Shown here: piece after piece, positions 17,996 to 25,948 of the stretch
Position numbering within the stretch: the first letter of the stretch is position 1
How the letters are laid out: each line of letters begins with the position of its first letter
Assembly: GCF_015221875.1 (NCBI RefSeq)
Contig: NZ_JACYGY010000002.1
Location: 479,573 to 543,572 of the forward strand
Length of the DNA: 64,000 bases
Reading direction: 5' to 3'
Source of the DNA: Dyadobacter subterraneus
GTDB taxonomy: Bacteria > Bacteroidota > Bacteroidia > Cytophagales > Spirosomataceae
Notes under the pieces: generated by a model
What the model was told of the DNA's origin: nothing
The model's input: only the letters and a program-made list of their open reading frames with translations
Databases searched by the model: none
Made by a program: the position numbers and the translations under genes

Positions 17996-18008
17996 TTCGG
18001 AAGGCTTT
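17976..18008. terminator. Terminator hairpin overlapping the pglE-like stop codon
   Basis: AAAGCCTTCCG and CGGAAGGCTTT form a perfect 11-bp stem; the loop contains the stop codon (17993-17995). On the plus strand a T-rich tail follows, and on the minus strand the A run serves the convergent FKBP gene. Confidence 0.85.
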
Positions 18009-18027
18009 CTTTTCTTGTTGAAATTAC

Positions 18028-18912
18028 TTACAATACTTCAACATCAAAGGATATAGGTGAATATGGATAGATGTAATAAATTCCAGAAGCCTGCACACCG
18101 GCTTTTCCATAACCAATTGCTGATGGAAAGACAATTGTAGCTTTTTCTCCTTTACGCAATTTCCGTATTGCGCGATCAAAACCAATAACAGGTCCTCCAG
18201 TCATTCCACCAGTACCAGTGGTAAAGGAATAGGGTTTATCTCCATTATCAAATGTCGCACCAGTTAACAGTTTGCCTTTATAAGATATATTAACAATTTT
18301 TCCAGTTCCTATCGAATCTCCCGTTACCGTATTTGTTCTCGCAATTACCAGATTATCAGTAGTCCTTTCGGAAACAGTCAGTTTATTCGCTGCAATAAAA
18401 TCGTCTATCTGCTGCACTTCCGAACGGCTATTAACCACCTCGATATTCATTTTAATCACAGAATATGCAGGAATATTATCAGACGAATAAGAACCAAAAG
18501 CAAGATAGAATGGCATAAATAGCGTAGCAGATTCTCCCACACGCAGAATATTCAGCGCACGTTCCATTCCTCCAAGCAAAAATCCCAGGTTGTAAGGACG
18601 TACAAAAGGAATTTTATCCGTATTTACAGAAGAAGCCACCAATCTTCCATCCAAAGTATAACCATTAAAATTTAGTCGTACACCTTCCTCAGCTTTTGGC
18701 TTCGCTCCGGCAGGATTCGCCTTTCTCAACACATAATACATTCCTGATGAATCTTTGGTAGCTGTAATAGAACTGTCAGCCAGATATTTTTCTATTGATT
18801 GCTGATTCTCAACTGCCTTTGCTTCATCGTCATATTCCATCCCTTTGTTACAAGATATCATCCCGACAAGCCCAGCCAACATCACGCCCAGTGTTAAAAA
18901 TTTACTCTTCAT
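18028..18912 (-). CDS. Lipoprotein with two FKBP-type peptidyl-prolyl isomerase domains
   Basis: The start at 18912 is chosen because AAGGAACGA, an unusually good Shine-Dalgarno-like sequence here, lies just before it; an ATG eight codons upstream is possible. A lipobox ends in MISC, giving a lipid-anchored protein. Two FKBP-like domains follow, at about residues 75-165 and 205-294; the second has the conserved DRAIRKLRKGEKATIVFP and IGYGKAG segments. These enzymes speed proline isomerisation in exported proteins. Several aromatic active-site residues of the first domain are not obvious, so it may be structural. Confidence 0.85.
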   Translation of the reverse strand: MKSKFLTLGVMLAGLVGMISCNKGMEYDDEAKAVENQQSIEKYLADSSITATKDSSGMYYVLRKANPAGAKPKAEEGVRLNFNGYTLDGRLVASSVNTDKIPFVRPYNLGFLLGGMERALNILRVGESATLFMPFYLAFGSYSSDNIPAYSVIKMNIEVVNSRSEVQQIDDFIAANKLTVSERTTDNLVIARTNTVTGDSIGTGKIVNISYKGKLLTGATFDNGDKPYSFTTGTGGMTGGPVIGFDRAIRKLRKGEKATIVFPSAIGYGKAGVQASGIYYIYPYSPISFDVEVL

Positions 18913-19020
18913 TTCGTTCCTTTTAATGTTTTTCAAAATAGGTTATTCATTAATATTTTTCCAATCTTACTTATCAGACCTTATGAGAGACCAAAAGGTT
19001 GGAACAATTATTAAAAAAAT

Positions 19021-19665
19021 TTAAATTTTAAGTTTCTCGTAGTACAGACAAAATGAAGTTAGCGGGCAAATATTACACTTTGGTGTTCGCGCCAGACAAA
19101 TGTAACGTCCATGTAAAATAAGCCAGTGATGAGCTTTGGGCACCAGTTCTGTTGGAATATGGCGCATTAAACCTTTTTCCACAGCAAGCGGTGTTGTAGC
19201 GGTAGAAGGTACCAATCCTAACCGTCTTGAAACCCGAAAAACGTGTGTATCAACAGCCATAGCCGGCTGGTTGAAAATAACGGATGCAATAACATTGGCC
19301 GTTTTCCGGCCGACACCCGGAAGCTCCTGTAATTCAGGAATTGAAGCCGGAATTTGTGACTCAAACTTATCGACGAGCATTCTCGCCATACCAACAAGGT
19401 GTTTACTTTTATTATTGGGATAAGAAACGGAGCGGATATAAGTAAAAACTTCTTCTGAATTTGATGCCGCCAAAGATTCCGGGTCAGGAAAGCGGTTAAA
19501 AAGTGCCGGAGTGACCTGATTAATCCGCTTGTCTGTACATTGGGCAGATAAAATAACGGCAATCAGCAATTCAAAAGGATTGGTATAGTGAAGCTCAGTT
19601 TCAGGTTCCGGGAAATTTGTGGTGAAATATGCTAAAAATAATTGAAAACGCTCTTTTCTGTTCAT
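19021..19665 (-). CDS. nth: Endonuclease III (DNA glycosylase/AP lyase)
   Basis: 214 residues from ATG 19665, the normal length; 15 more codons upstream are open but atypical. The helix-hairpin-helix LPGVGRKTANV holds the catalytic lysine and AVDTHVFRVSRRLG holds the catalytic aspartate. The C-terminal cysteines are spaced C-x6-C-x2-C-x5-C, the [4Fe-4S] loop. The enzyme removes oxidised pyrimidines in base excision repair. It lies downstream of, but separate from, the ECF sigma gene. Confidence 0.95.
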   Translation of the reverse strand: MNRKERFQLFLAYFTTNFPEPETELHYTNPFELLIAVILSAQCTDKRINQVTPALFNRFPDPESLAASNSEEVFTYIRSVSYPNNKSKHLVGMARMLVDKFESQIPASIPELQELPGVGRKTANVIASVIFNQPAMAVDTHVFRVSRRLGLVPSTATTPLAVEKGLMRHIPTELVPKAHHWLILHGRYICLARTPKCNICPLTSFCLYYEKLKI

Positions 19666-19876
19666 AAACCTGACCAAACATGATGATAATTGTTCAACAA
19701 GACTAAACAAAGCTAGCCGTTGACAAAATTAATAATAAAGGACCAATGCCCTCTTATCTAAAAATTTGGGATGATAATAATTATTCTAAACCAGTGAAGA
19801 ATTCGGCTGATCAGGCAGACATGATATAAGACACAGGAAAATATGGCTTCCTCTTACAAAAAAGGAAACGACAGGT

Positions 19877-19910
19877 TAAGTCTGTCTGATAAAAATATCA
19901 GACAGACTTA
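19877..19910. repeat. 15-bp perfect inverted repeat with AAAA loop
   Basis: TAAGTCTGTCTGATA (19877-19891) and its exact complement (19896-19910) flank four A residues. Neither side has a proper T run, so it is not a standard terminator, although it lies directly beyond the terminator of the 82-residue gene. The role is unknown: processing site, operator or remnant. Confidence 0.6.
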
Positions 19911-19920
19911 AAAACAAAAA

Positions 19921-19962
19921 ACAATCTATTGAGCTTCCTAACAAGAGAGAGCAATAGATTGT
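19921..19962 (-). terminator. Terminator overlapping the 3' end of the small sigma-partner gene
   Basis: ACAATCTATTG and CAATAGATTGT form an 11-bp stem; in minus orientation the second arm is followed by TTTTTGTTTT. The stop codon of the 82-residue gene is in the loop region. Confidence 0.8.
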
Positions 19963-20186
19963 TTTGATGTTTTTTGCCGTGAATAATGAATAATTTTCTG
20001 GACAGAACGATCCGAAGGGATTCGGACAATTTTGTTCATCTGTTCCTTTATTTCCAAAGAATCCAGATAAAAATTCATTAAATCATCGTCAAGCGCTAGC
20101 GCTTCAACGATCTGGTCATTTTCAGTTTGAGTTGTTTCGGCATATAAATACCTAATAACATCATCGTAGGTAAAAGTTTTTGTCAT
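19938..20186 (-). CDS. Small protein overlapping the ECF sigma gene, possible anti-sigma partner
   Basis: 82 residues starting MTKTFTYDDVIRYLYAE, acidic in the first half and basic toward the end, predicted helical. It begins 26 nt inside the sigma gene, so the two are co-transcribed and probably translationally coupled. It has no zinc-finger cysteines and no membrane segment. The position and the helical N-terminus recall the cytoplasmic domain of anti-sigma factors, but no motif proves it. The gene ends in its own terminator. Confidence 0.65.
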   Translation of the reverse strand: MTKTFTYDDVIRYLYAETTQTENDQIVEALALDDDLMNFYLDSLEIKEQMNKIVRIPSDRSVQKIIHYSRQKTSKQSIALSC

Positions 20187-20760
20187 ATTGCGGGGTACGT
20201 TGGCTGAATTGCTTGCGCAAATTTATCAACGCGTAACGCATCCTTCCCAATGCCGTATTAATACTCACACCTGTTGCATCAGCAATTTCCTGAAAACTCA
20301 TGTCCTCATAATGGCGCATGATCAGAACCTGCTTCTGTACATCCGGCAACCGTTGGATCATCTCCCTCAGCTGCTCGTGCGTTTCTTGCCGAATCTGGAT
20401 TGATTCAACGGAATCCTCCGCGAAATCCAGTGTATTAAATACGCTGCTTCCATCTTCGAACACTACATTGGGGTAGCGTTTATCGCGTCTGAAATAATCA
20501 ATGGCTAGGTTGTGTGCGATCCGTATAATCCATGGCAAAAATTTACCTTCGTCATTATATCTGCCTGACTTTATTGTGTCAACTGCCTTTATAAATGTGT
20601 CCTGTAATAAATCCTCGGCTACATATTGGTCCTTGACAATCAGGTAAATAGTCGTGTAAATTCTTGACTTATGGCGCTGAACAAGCTTTTCAAAGGCTTT
20701 CTCATTACCACGAATATACAATGTTACCAACTCACTGTCGCTAACTTGGACTTTCTCCAT
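20161..20760 (-). CDS. RNA polymerase sigma factor, ECF subfamily
   Basis: 199 residues with region 2 (AFEKLVQRHKSRIY and VAEDLLQDTFIKA) and region 4 (LPDVQKQVLIMRHYEDMSFQEIA, then GVSINTALGRMRYAL). It directs RNA polymerase to stress or envelope promoters. The proteins of this type that I know from Bacteroidota are housekeeping-like ECF sigmas, but this member's regulon is unknown. It overlaps the small downstream gene. Its own promoter was not found in the 378-bp region above it. Confidence 0.92.
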   Translation of the reverse strand: MEKVQVSDSELVTLYIRGNEKAFEKLVQRHKSRIYTTIYLIVKDQYVAEDLLQDTFIKAVDTIKSGRYNDEGKFLPWIIRIAHNLAIDYFRRDKRYPNVVFEDGSSVFNTLDFAEDSVESIQIRQETHEQLREMIQRLPDVQKQVLIMRHYEDMSFQEIADATGVSINTALGRMRYALINLRKQFSQRTPQYDKNFYLR

Positions 20761-21138
20761 TTTACTATTCGATTTAGTTAACGTAGAGCAGTTCGTCTAT
20801 ATTGTTTCTCCTTTCTTTAGTAAGTGTGAAAATGAAGTAAATTTGGTAGTTTTTGAATTATATTAATCAAAGAAATAGATTTGGCAATTGATTTGCAAAT
20901 GTTTGCACTCCTTTTTTTTCTAATTTAATTCTAATTAACACATATTAACAAGTAAATAACACAACTGCCCGTTTTTACCACAATTTTGTTACGTCTATAC
21001 CTATTAGTGCAAATAATTGAACATATCAAATAATATACGATAGATTATAGGACTTTGGATCGAATTATGAAAAATTTGTTAAAAGTATTCGGACCAAAAT
21101 TTTGAATTTTATCTGAGAACAAACAATAATTTTAGAGC
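20761..21138. other. 378-bp divergent intergenic region, no gene seen
   Basis: AT-rich spacer between the sigma factor and the nucleotidase gene. No open frame or tRNA/rRNA-like element is visible. One good promoter-like sequence (20852-20883) points rightward, far from the nucleotidase start, leaving a long leader or an unannotated small RNA as options. A TTTGCAAA palindrome lies just after it. Confidence 0.6.
20852..20883 (+). promoter_or_regulatory. Predicted Bacteroidota promoter in the intergenic region
   Basis: TTTG (20852-20855), 20 nt, TAGATTTG (20876-20883): a full match to both elements, with spacing one more than consensus. It is about 255 nt above the nucleotidase ATG. Confidence 0.45.
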
Positions 21139-21834
21139 ATGAAATACAAGCATCTTTTTTTTGACCTCGATCACACATTATGGGATTTTGAGAAGAATTC
21201 TTCTGAGTCTCTTGAAGATATTTATTATAATTCTGACCTGAAACAGCATGGTGTATCCTCCATGGAAAATTTTATTCAGTCATTTTTAAGAATTAATACG
21301 GCACTTTGGGATGCTTTTGACAGAGGAACTTTGCACCATGCCTATATACGTGAAAACCGTTTCAAAATGGTTTTTGAAGAACTGGGTGTAGATTGTCCAC
21401 CTAATCACGTAGAAATTGGAGAAATCTATCTGAATACGCTTCCGGAAAAAAAACATTTACTTGAAGGCGCTCTTGATATTCTGGATTACGTAACAGAAAA
21501 AGGTTACGAAGTTCACATCGTAACCAACGGCTTTAATGACATCCAGGCAAAAAAGATTTCAAGCTCCGGTATTTCTCACTTTTTCAAAAACGTAATAACT
21601 TTTGAAAATGCCAATGCGAAAAAGCCCGATCCGAAAATTTTCGCTTATGCGCTGGAAATGGCTAATGCATCTCCGGAAGAAAGTATTATGATAGGAGACA
21701 ACTGGATTGCCGATGTTATGGGCGCAAAACAATTTGGCCTGGATACGGTTTATCTAAATCCTGCTGGACTTTCTTTTGACGAATCTCCAACTTATGATAT
21801 TCGTCGCCTCGAAGAATTGAAATTAATCTTTTAA
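21139..21834 (+). CDS. yjjG: YjjG-family noncanonical pyrimidine nucleotidase (HAD)
   Basis: 231 residues, HAD superfamily. Motif I is FFDLDHTLWDFEKN (two catalytic aspartates), motif II IVTNG, motif III lysine in AKKPDPKIF and motif IV IMIGDNWIADVMGAK. The DLDHTLWDFE signature marks the YjjG group, which dephosphorylates pyrimidine nucleotides and protects against mutagenic analogues. Its stop codon abuts the stop codon of the convergent protease with no gap. Confidence 0.85.
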   Translation: MKYKHLFFDLDHTLWDFEKNSSESLEDIYYNSDLKQHGVSSMENFIQSFLRINTALWDAFDRGTLHHAYIRENRFKMVFEELGVDCPPNHVEIGEIYLNTLPEKKHLLEGALDILDYVTEKGYEVHIVTNGFNDIQAKKISSSGISHFFKNVITFENANAKKPDPKIFAYALEMANASPEESIMIGDNWIADVMGAKQFGLDTVYLNPAGLSFDESPTYDIRRLEELKLIF

Positions 21835-22731
21835 TTACTTGACGTCGTCCGCTTCGAAGAAATTGATTTTTAATTCGCGGAGATAACTTTTAATTACATC
21901 AACATGAACACACTGACCAACATTAAGAAAAGGAAAGTTTGACACTCTTTTTCTATGCCCGTCAGTGATTACTTCCCGATTAACCTGGTCAAATCCCAGG
22001 TGCAGGTGTCTTGTCGCACTTTGCATACCATAAATGACGCCATTACGGTCAAATAGCGGGCCCCCGCTCTGTCCTCTTAATCCCGGAGTACTCATTTCTA
22101 TACCTACAATTGCATTGCTTTCTCCTATATGTCTGGTTATTATTCCGTCAATGGGAAAACTGGGTGTATTAACCCGTCCTTCCTTAATCCATTCAATATC
22201 ATTTGTAGTTTTATTCAATTGATAATTGGTAAACTCAGGAAAAGGATAACCCAACCGGCAAAGATATCTACCCTGTTTGACTTCCCTGGTATCTTTTAGA
22301 AATGTTGCATGTCCCTGATAAAATTTGGTCTCATAATCCCTGAACTGAATTACCGCAAGATCTTGTGTCGGGTGTAAATTGATTGTCAGGCTTTTATAAG
22401 CATTGACACAATTTATAAAGTTGGAAAGAATCCTGATTGGTGTTTCAGAATTAATTTTATACTTGCCTTCCAGAAATTGTTTTTGAGTATCATAACCCGG
22501 ATCACGTTCGAATCTTCTTAGCTCACCTTTAAATTTAAGGTAGTTTTCGTAAATCTGATTGGCATACAGGATTTGCCGGGCGATGTGACGACATGTGATT
22601 GCAAAACCATCTTCATTGATAAAAAATAATGTTCCGGTTCCGGGGATTATATCACTTCCTCCGTAATAACGTGCAATAAAATGAATAGGACGGGTGAACT
22701 GGTCGACCCTTTCAATGGCTTCAACAAACAT
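21835..22731 (-). CDS. Trypsin-like serine protease without export signal
   Basis: 298 residues of S1/trypsin-2 type. The triad is readable as His49 (ITCRHIA), Asp124 (TQDLAVIQF) and Ser222 (GQSGGPLFD). There is no signal peptide, transmembrane helix or PDZ domain, so it should act in the cytoplasm, unlike DegP-type proteases. An insertion of about 60 residues between His and Asp (residues 55-110) is larger than usual. It is the last gene of a minus-strand run behind DUF2911 and two PorG-like barrels (22-nt gap). Target unknown. Confidence 0.75.
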   Translation of the reverse strand: MFVEAIERVDQFTRPIHFIARYYGGSDIIPGTGTLFFINEDGFAITCRHIARQILYANQIYENYLKFKGELRRFERDPGYDTQKQFLEGKYKINSETPIRILSNFINCVNAYKSLTINLHPTQDLAVIQFRDYETKFYQGHATFLKDTREVKQGRYLCRLGYPFPEFTNYQLNKTTNDIEWIKEGRVNTPSFPIDGIITRHIGESNAIVGIEMSTPGLRGQSGGPLFDRNGVIYGMQSATRHLHLGFDQVNREVITDGHRKRVSNFPFLNVGQCVHVDVIKSYLRELKINFFEADDVK

Positions 22732-22753
22732 AATAATAAGGGAGGTTAGGAAT

Positions 22754-23296
22754 TTACTGAAGTTTGATTGGAATAATCGCTTCTGTTTGATCCCAGCTTA
22801 AAATCATGTTAACGCCAGAAGGCTGCTCTTCAAAGTAAATTTTAAATAATTCTTCAACCTTACGGTTAATTCTAATCGGGACATTTGCTTTCAGAAAATC
22901 CTGGCCGTCGTTATAATTTGTACCCCATTGACCTATTTCATTATTCAGAATTACCGTCCATTCTGATTGACCGGGAATGGTCCAGATTGAATATGTACCG
23001 GCTTTTACGGGTTTTCCTGCAAACACAATGCCTTCGCCAAATTTAATTGTGGTAGCTTCATTCGCTCCGGTTCTCCATACTTTTCCATACGGCACCAGTG
23101 CATTGTCCTGCTCCCTGCCAAAAATAAATCGTTTTTTCTTTGAAGGCCGGCTGTAATTCACTTCAACATCAATTCCTTTTTGATGAAATTCGGCGACAGC
23201 GGCAGGGCTGGATGATTTGGTATATCTTTTAAAACTAAAAAACCCAATGATTAAAAGGACAACAATTATGGAAAGGATCAGGAGAGGTTTTTTCAT
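22754..23296 (-). CDS. Membrane-anchored DUF2911 protein
   Basis: Starts at 23296, five nt after the upstream stop; an ATG at 23311 would overlap the upstream gene. One N-terminal hydrophobic segment (LLILSIIVVLLIIGFF) anchors or exports it. The DUF2911 domain follows with its typical NYSRPSKKKRFIFG, WRTGANEAT and AGTYSIWTIP segments. DUF2911 is a Bacteroidota-rich periplasmic family of unknown function. Confidence 0.8.
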   Translation of the reverse strand: MKKPLLILSIIVVLLIIGFFSFKRYTKSSSPAAVAEFHQKGIDVEVNYSRPSKKKRFIFGREQDNALVPYGKVWRTGANEATTIKFGEGIVFAGKPVKAGTYSIWTIPGQSEWTVILNNEIGQWGTNYNDGQDFLKANVPIRINRKVEELFKIYFEEQPSGVNMILSWDQTEAIIPIKLQ

Positions 23297-23301
23297 AGGA
23301 G

Positions 23302-24024
23302 TTAGGGGCAAACAATTCGGTAAAAGGTATAACTTACAGACAGCCGGATATAATAATAAGCATCCTTTCTGGACGGGTCACCTTGTTGAAGCTTGTCATT
23401 ATTTTTCGGATCTCCACCAAGATTATCAATGTAATCGCTAAATGTTTTCCGCGATCCGTATTCCAGACCAATATTCCATGGCCGTTTAATCTGATATTTT
23501 ATTCCGACACCGTAAGGGATGATAAATGTGTTGGTTTTATAATTATCAGTAACTACGTCCGGTTTAAATTTCGAATATCCAATACCGCCAAAAACATAAG
23601 GCGTCCAGTTTACGGCATAACGTTTTTCCTGATAGTCGAGAAAGTTGTATTCCGCTACTGTTGTGATCTCCGTAATCCTTGACCGGAATGACATATTTCT
23701 AATCTTTTGAAAAGGATCTTTGCTGTACTGATCCGAAGCACCAACCAGACCTGCGGCAACTTCTGCCTTAAGGGATAATGCTTGATTGGGATTGTATCTG
23801 AAAAATAAACTTCCAGCCGGTTTTACAAACCGGAATCTATACGATGGCGAAATATCACCTTTATAATTAAAAATGCCTAAGCCACCACCAACTTCAATTT
23901 TTTGGGCTTTGGTTTCAAGTCCCAGTAAAACCGAGCCGGTTAATACGAGAAGTTTCAGGAAAAATTTTACACTCAACTGTTTCAATGTATTTAATATTGA
24001 TCTGTTTATTTCAAAGGTGGGCAC
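23302..24024 (-). CDS. Outer-membrane beta-barrel protein, DUF6089/PorG-like (second copy)
   Basis: 240 residues with a signal peptide ending ETKAQ, followed by alternating amphipathic strands. Conserved DUF6089 features include the opening GGGLGIFNYKGDI and the closing segment LEYGSRKTFSDYIDNLGG. The C-terminus ends in a cysteine-proline pair (RIVCP). PorG of the type IX secretion system belongs to this family, but so do many barrels of unknown role. The start overlaps the end of the first copy by 19 nt, so they form one operon. Confidence 0.75.
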   Translation of the reverse strand: MPTFEINRSILNTLKQLSVKFFLKLLVLTGSVLLGLETKAQKIEVGGGLGIFNYKGDISPSYRFRFVKPAGSLFFRYNPNQALSLKAEVAAGLVGASDQYSKDPFQKIRNMSFRSRITEITTVAEYNFLDYQEKRYAVNWTPYVFGGIGYSKFKPDVVTDNYKTNTFIIPYGVGIKYQIKRPWNIGLEYGSRKTFSDYIDNLGGDPKNNDKLQQGDPSRKDAYYYIRLSVSYTFYRIVCP

Positions 24025-25010
24025 TTGATCTGTGAAGGAATAATATAGTTGATGTGAACCGTTCCTATCAAATAATTATCTTTAAGATTAGGGCTCGTAC
24101 CTCTTGCATAGCCAGCAGTTCCATAATTTTGCTGAACGACTGAAAATGGATCTTCTGTTTGAATATTGTAAGCAGTTTGCACAAATTGCTTAAGACCTTC
24201 TGTTCTGTCTACTCCTTTTTTGACAGTATATCTTTCTGTCGATTTATTTGCCATTGTAAGAGCAAGTGGATTATCGGCAAAAACAGCAGGATCAGCATAA
24301 TTACCGGCAACATCATCAAGATAATCCGTGAAAGTTTTACGAAAACCAAGCTCTGCACCCATATCAAATCTGTCATTTATTTTATACCTGACACCAATTC
24401 CAAGCGGAATAGCAAATTGTATTAAAGAATATGGTTTGTCATAACCTGGTCTGCCTTGCCCTTCCGTTCCAAGAGATTGTAATTTCACCCAGTTACCATC
24501 AAAGGTATCCAGTGCCTTAGGATTATGTGCAACCACAGCTACCCCACCGAATAAATAAGCGCTAAACTGAGGCCTGCGATCGTAACTTCGATTGTCAGGA
24601 GTAAGTTTAAAAATTCCTTCCACGGCAAATTCTTTCAGATCATTGCGGAAACTAAGATTGCGGGCGTATCTTATGTTTGTCGGATCCTTTTTGTTCATTT
24701 TATAATCATCACCAGCAATTCTCGCATAAGTAAAAGAAGCTCTCGCCGCAAGTCGCGGTGTAAAATGTCTTGTATAATTTCCTGTTACACTCCATCTCAT
24801 CATACCAAAAGTTGACCTTAATGGTGTTGTGTATGATGCCATATCACCATAATAATTTGAGGTTCCAACCCCGAATCCTACGGTTGAGTAAGGAATAAAA
24901 GTTCCACGTCTTACCTGTGCCTCAGTGTTGTAAGTAACAACCAATAATCCAAGCACCAGAAGAAATGACAGTCTTTTGCTTATCGGTCTCATTTTAAAAG
25001 TTTTAAACAT
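24006..25010 (-). CDS. Outer-membrane beta-barrel protein, DUF6089/PorG-like (first copy)
   Basis: 334 residues; the signal peptide LSFLLVLGLLVVTYNTEAQ fits either the ATG at 25010 or the one six codons later. Features shared with the next gene are FGVGTSNYYGDMA, an ELGFRKTFTDYLDDVAG segment and a C-terminal cysteine-proline (KCPPLK), so the pair arose by tandem duplication. It is longer owing to an inserted loop at about residues 230-300. A T9SS PorG role is possible; there are no other T9SS core genes here. Confidence 0.75.
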   Translation of the reverse strand: MFKTFKMRPISKRLSFLLVLGLLVVTYNTEAQVRRGTFIPYSTVGFGVGTSNYYGDMASYTTPLRSTFGMMRWSVTGNYTRHFTPRLAARASFTYARIAGDDYKMNKKDPTNIRYARNLSFRNDLKEFAVEGIFKLTPDNRSYDRRPQFSAYLFGGVAVVAHNPKALDTFDGNWVKLQSLGTEGQGRPGYDKPYSLIQFAIPLGIGVRYKINDRFDMGAELGFRKTFTDYLDDVAGNYADPAVFADNPLALTMANKSTERYTVKKGVDRTEGLKQFVQTAYNIQTEDPFSVVQQNYGTAGYARGTSPNLKDNYLIGTVHINYIIPSQIKCPPLK

Positions 25011-25027
25011 TTTAGATCAATTTTTTG

Positions 25028-25035
25028 CAAAAATA
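25028..25035 (-). promoter_or_regulatory. Candidate -7 box of the barrel operon
   Basis: TATTTTTG on the minus strand, followed by CA as is typical for this phylum, 17 nt above the ATG at 25010. No clear -33 element. Confidence 0.35.
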
Positions 25036-25256
25036 GAACAGTTGTCGGTTTTCCTAAGGATATATCTCCTTTTCAACGTATTTCTATAAATTTTATTTGT
25101 AAGACAAGTATAATTTAAATTGAAGCAAAGCAGTCTTACTTTAATAGAGTACAGGCCAAAGTCATAAAAGTAACTTGGGAGCCATTATATTGTGCTCTTT
25201 CTCAATCAAAAATCATAAATTTACTATTATTGTATAATTGAAATGAGATCTTCCTA

Positions 25257-25883
25257 ATGATTACCAGTAAAAACCTGACGTTTTCCTACTCTCCACAAAA
25301 GCAGTTCAGTTTTCCGGACATCGCTTGCAATGACAAAGAAGCGCTTCTGATCCTGGGGCAATCAGGCAGAGGAAAAACCACTTTTTTACACTTGCTGGCA
25401 CTTCTGTTACAACCGGATTCAGGGAATATTCAGATATCCGGGCATGCATTATCTGGTTTGTCGTCAGCGGAAAGAACAAATATTCGGGCAAAAAATCTGG
25501 GAATTATTTATCAGCGTGCACATTTTGTGAGTGCTTTGTCTGTAATGGATAATATTTTGCTGTCGAGCTATCTTGCAGGAAATAAACAGGATAAAGAAAA
25601 AGCATCTTTTCTGGCTGAACAATTGGGTTTTGCCGATCATCTTTCTAAAAAAACAACACAACTAAGTCAGGGTGAACAGCAGCGTGTTAGTATTGCAAGG
25701 GCGTTAATGAACAATCCAAATGTAATTCTGGCAGACGAACCTACTTCCAATCTTGACGATAATAATTGCCAGAAAGTGATAGAACTTCTTAAAAAACAAT
25801 CTTCATTGATCGGAGCAAGTCTGGTAGTAGTAACTCATGACCAGCGACTAAAAGACGAATTTCCAAATCAGGTTTTTTTATAG
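25257..25883 (+). CDS. ABC transporter ATP-binding protein (LolD/MacB type)
   Basis: 208 residues. Walker A is GQSGRGKT (34-41), the signature LSQGEQQR, Walker B VILADEPTSNLDD and the switch histidine in VVVTHD. The family partners FtsX-like permeases and drives mechanotransmission across the envelope rather than solute import. The next gene, 65 nt downstream, encodes such a permease. The substrate is not set by this subunit. Confidence 0.9.
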   Translation: MITSKNLTFSYSPQKQFSFPDIACNDKEALLILGQSGRGKTTFLHLLALLLQPDSGNIQISGHALSGLSSAERTNIRAKNLGIIYQRAHFVSALSVMDNILLSSYLAGNKQDKEKASFLAEQLGFADHLSKKTTQLSQGEQQRVSIARALMNNPNVILADEPTSNLDDNNCQKVIELLKKQSSLIGASLVVVTHDQRLKDEFPNQVFL

Positions 25884-25948
25884 TTTCAATCCTTCATGAC
25901 CTCTGAGTTTACGAAAAGTAAACTTTAACTTATAGAAATACGATCCGA

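Noticed and set aside
25141..25256. Possible Zur/metal-regulator box ahead of the ABC unit
   Set aside because: Weak inverted repeats are present, but none matches a zinc-regulator consensus I can state with confidence.
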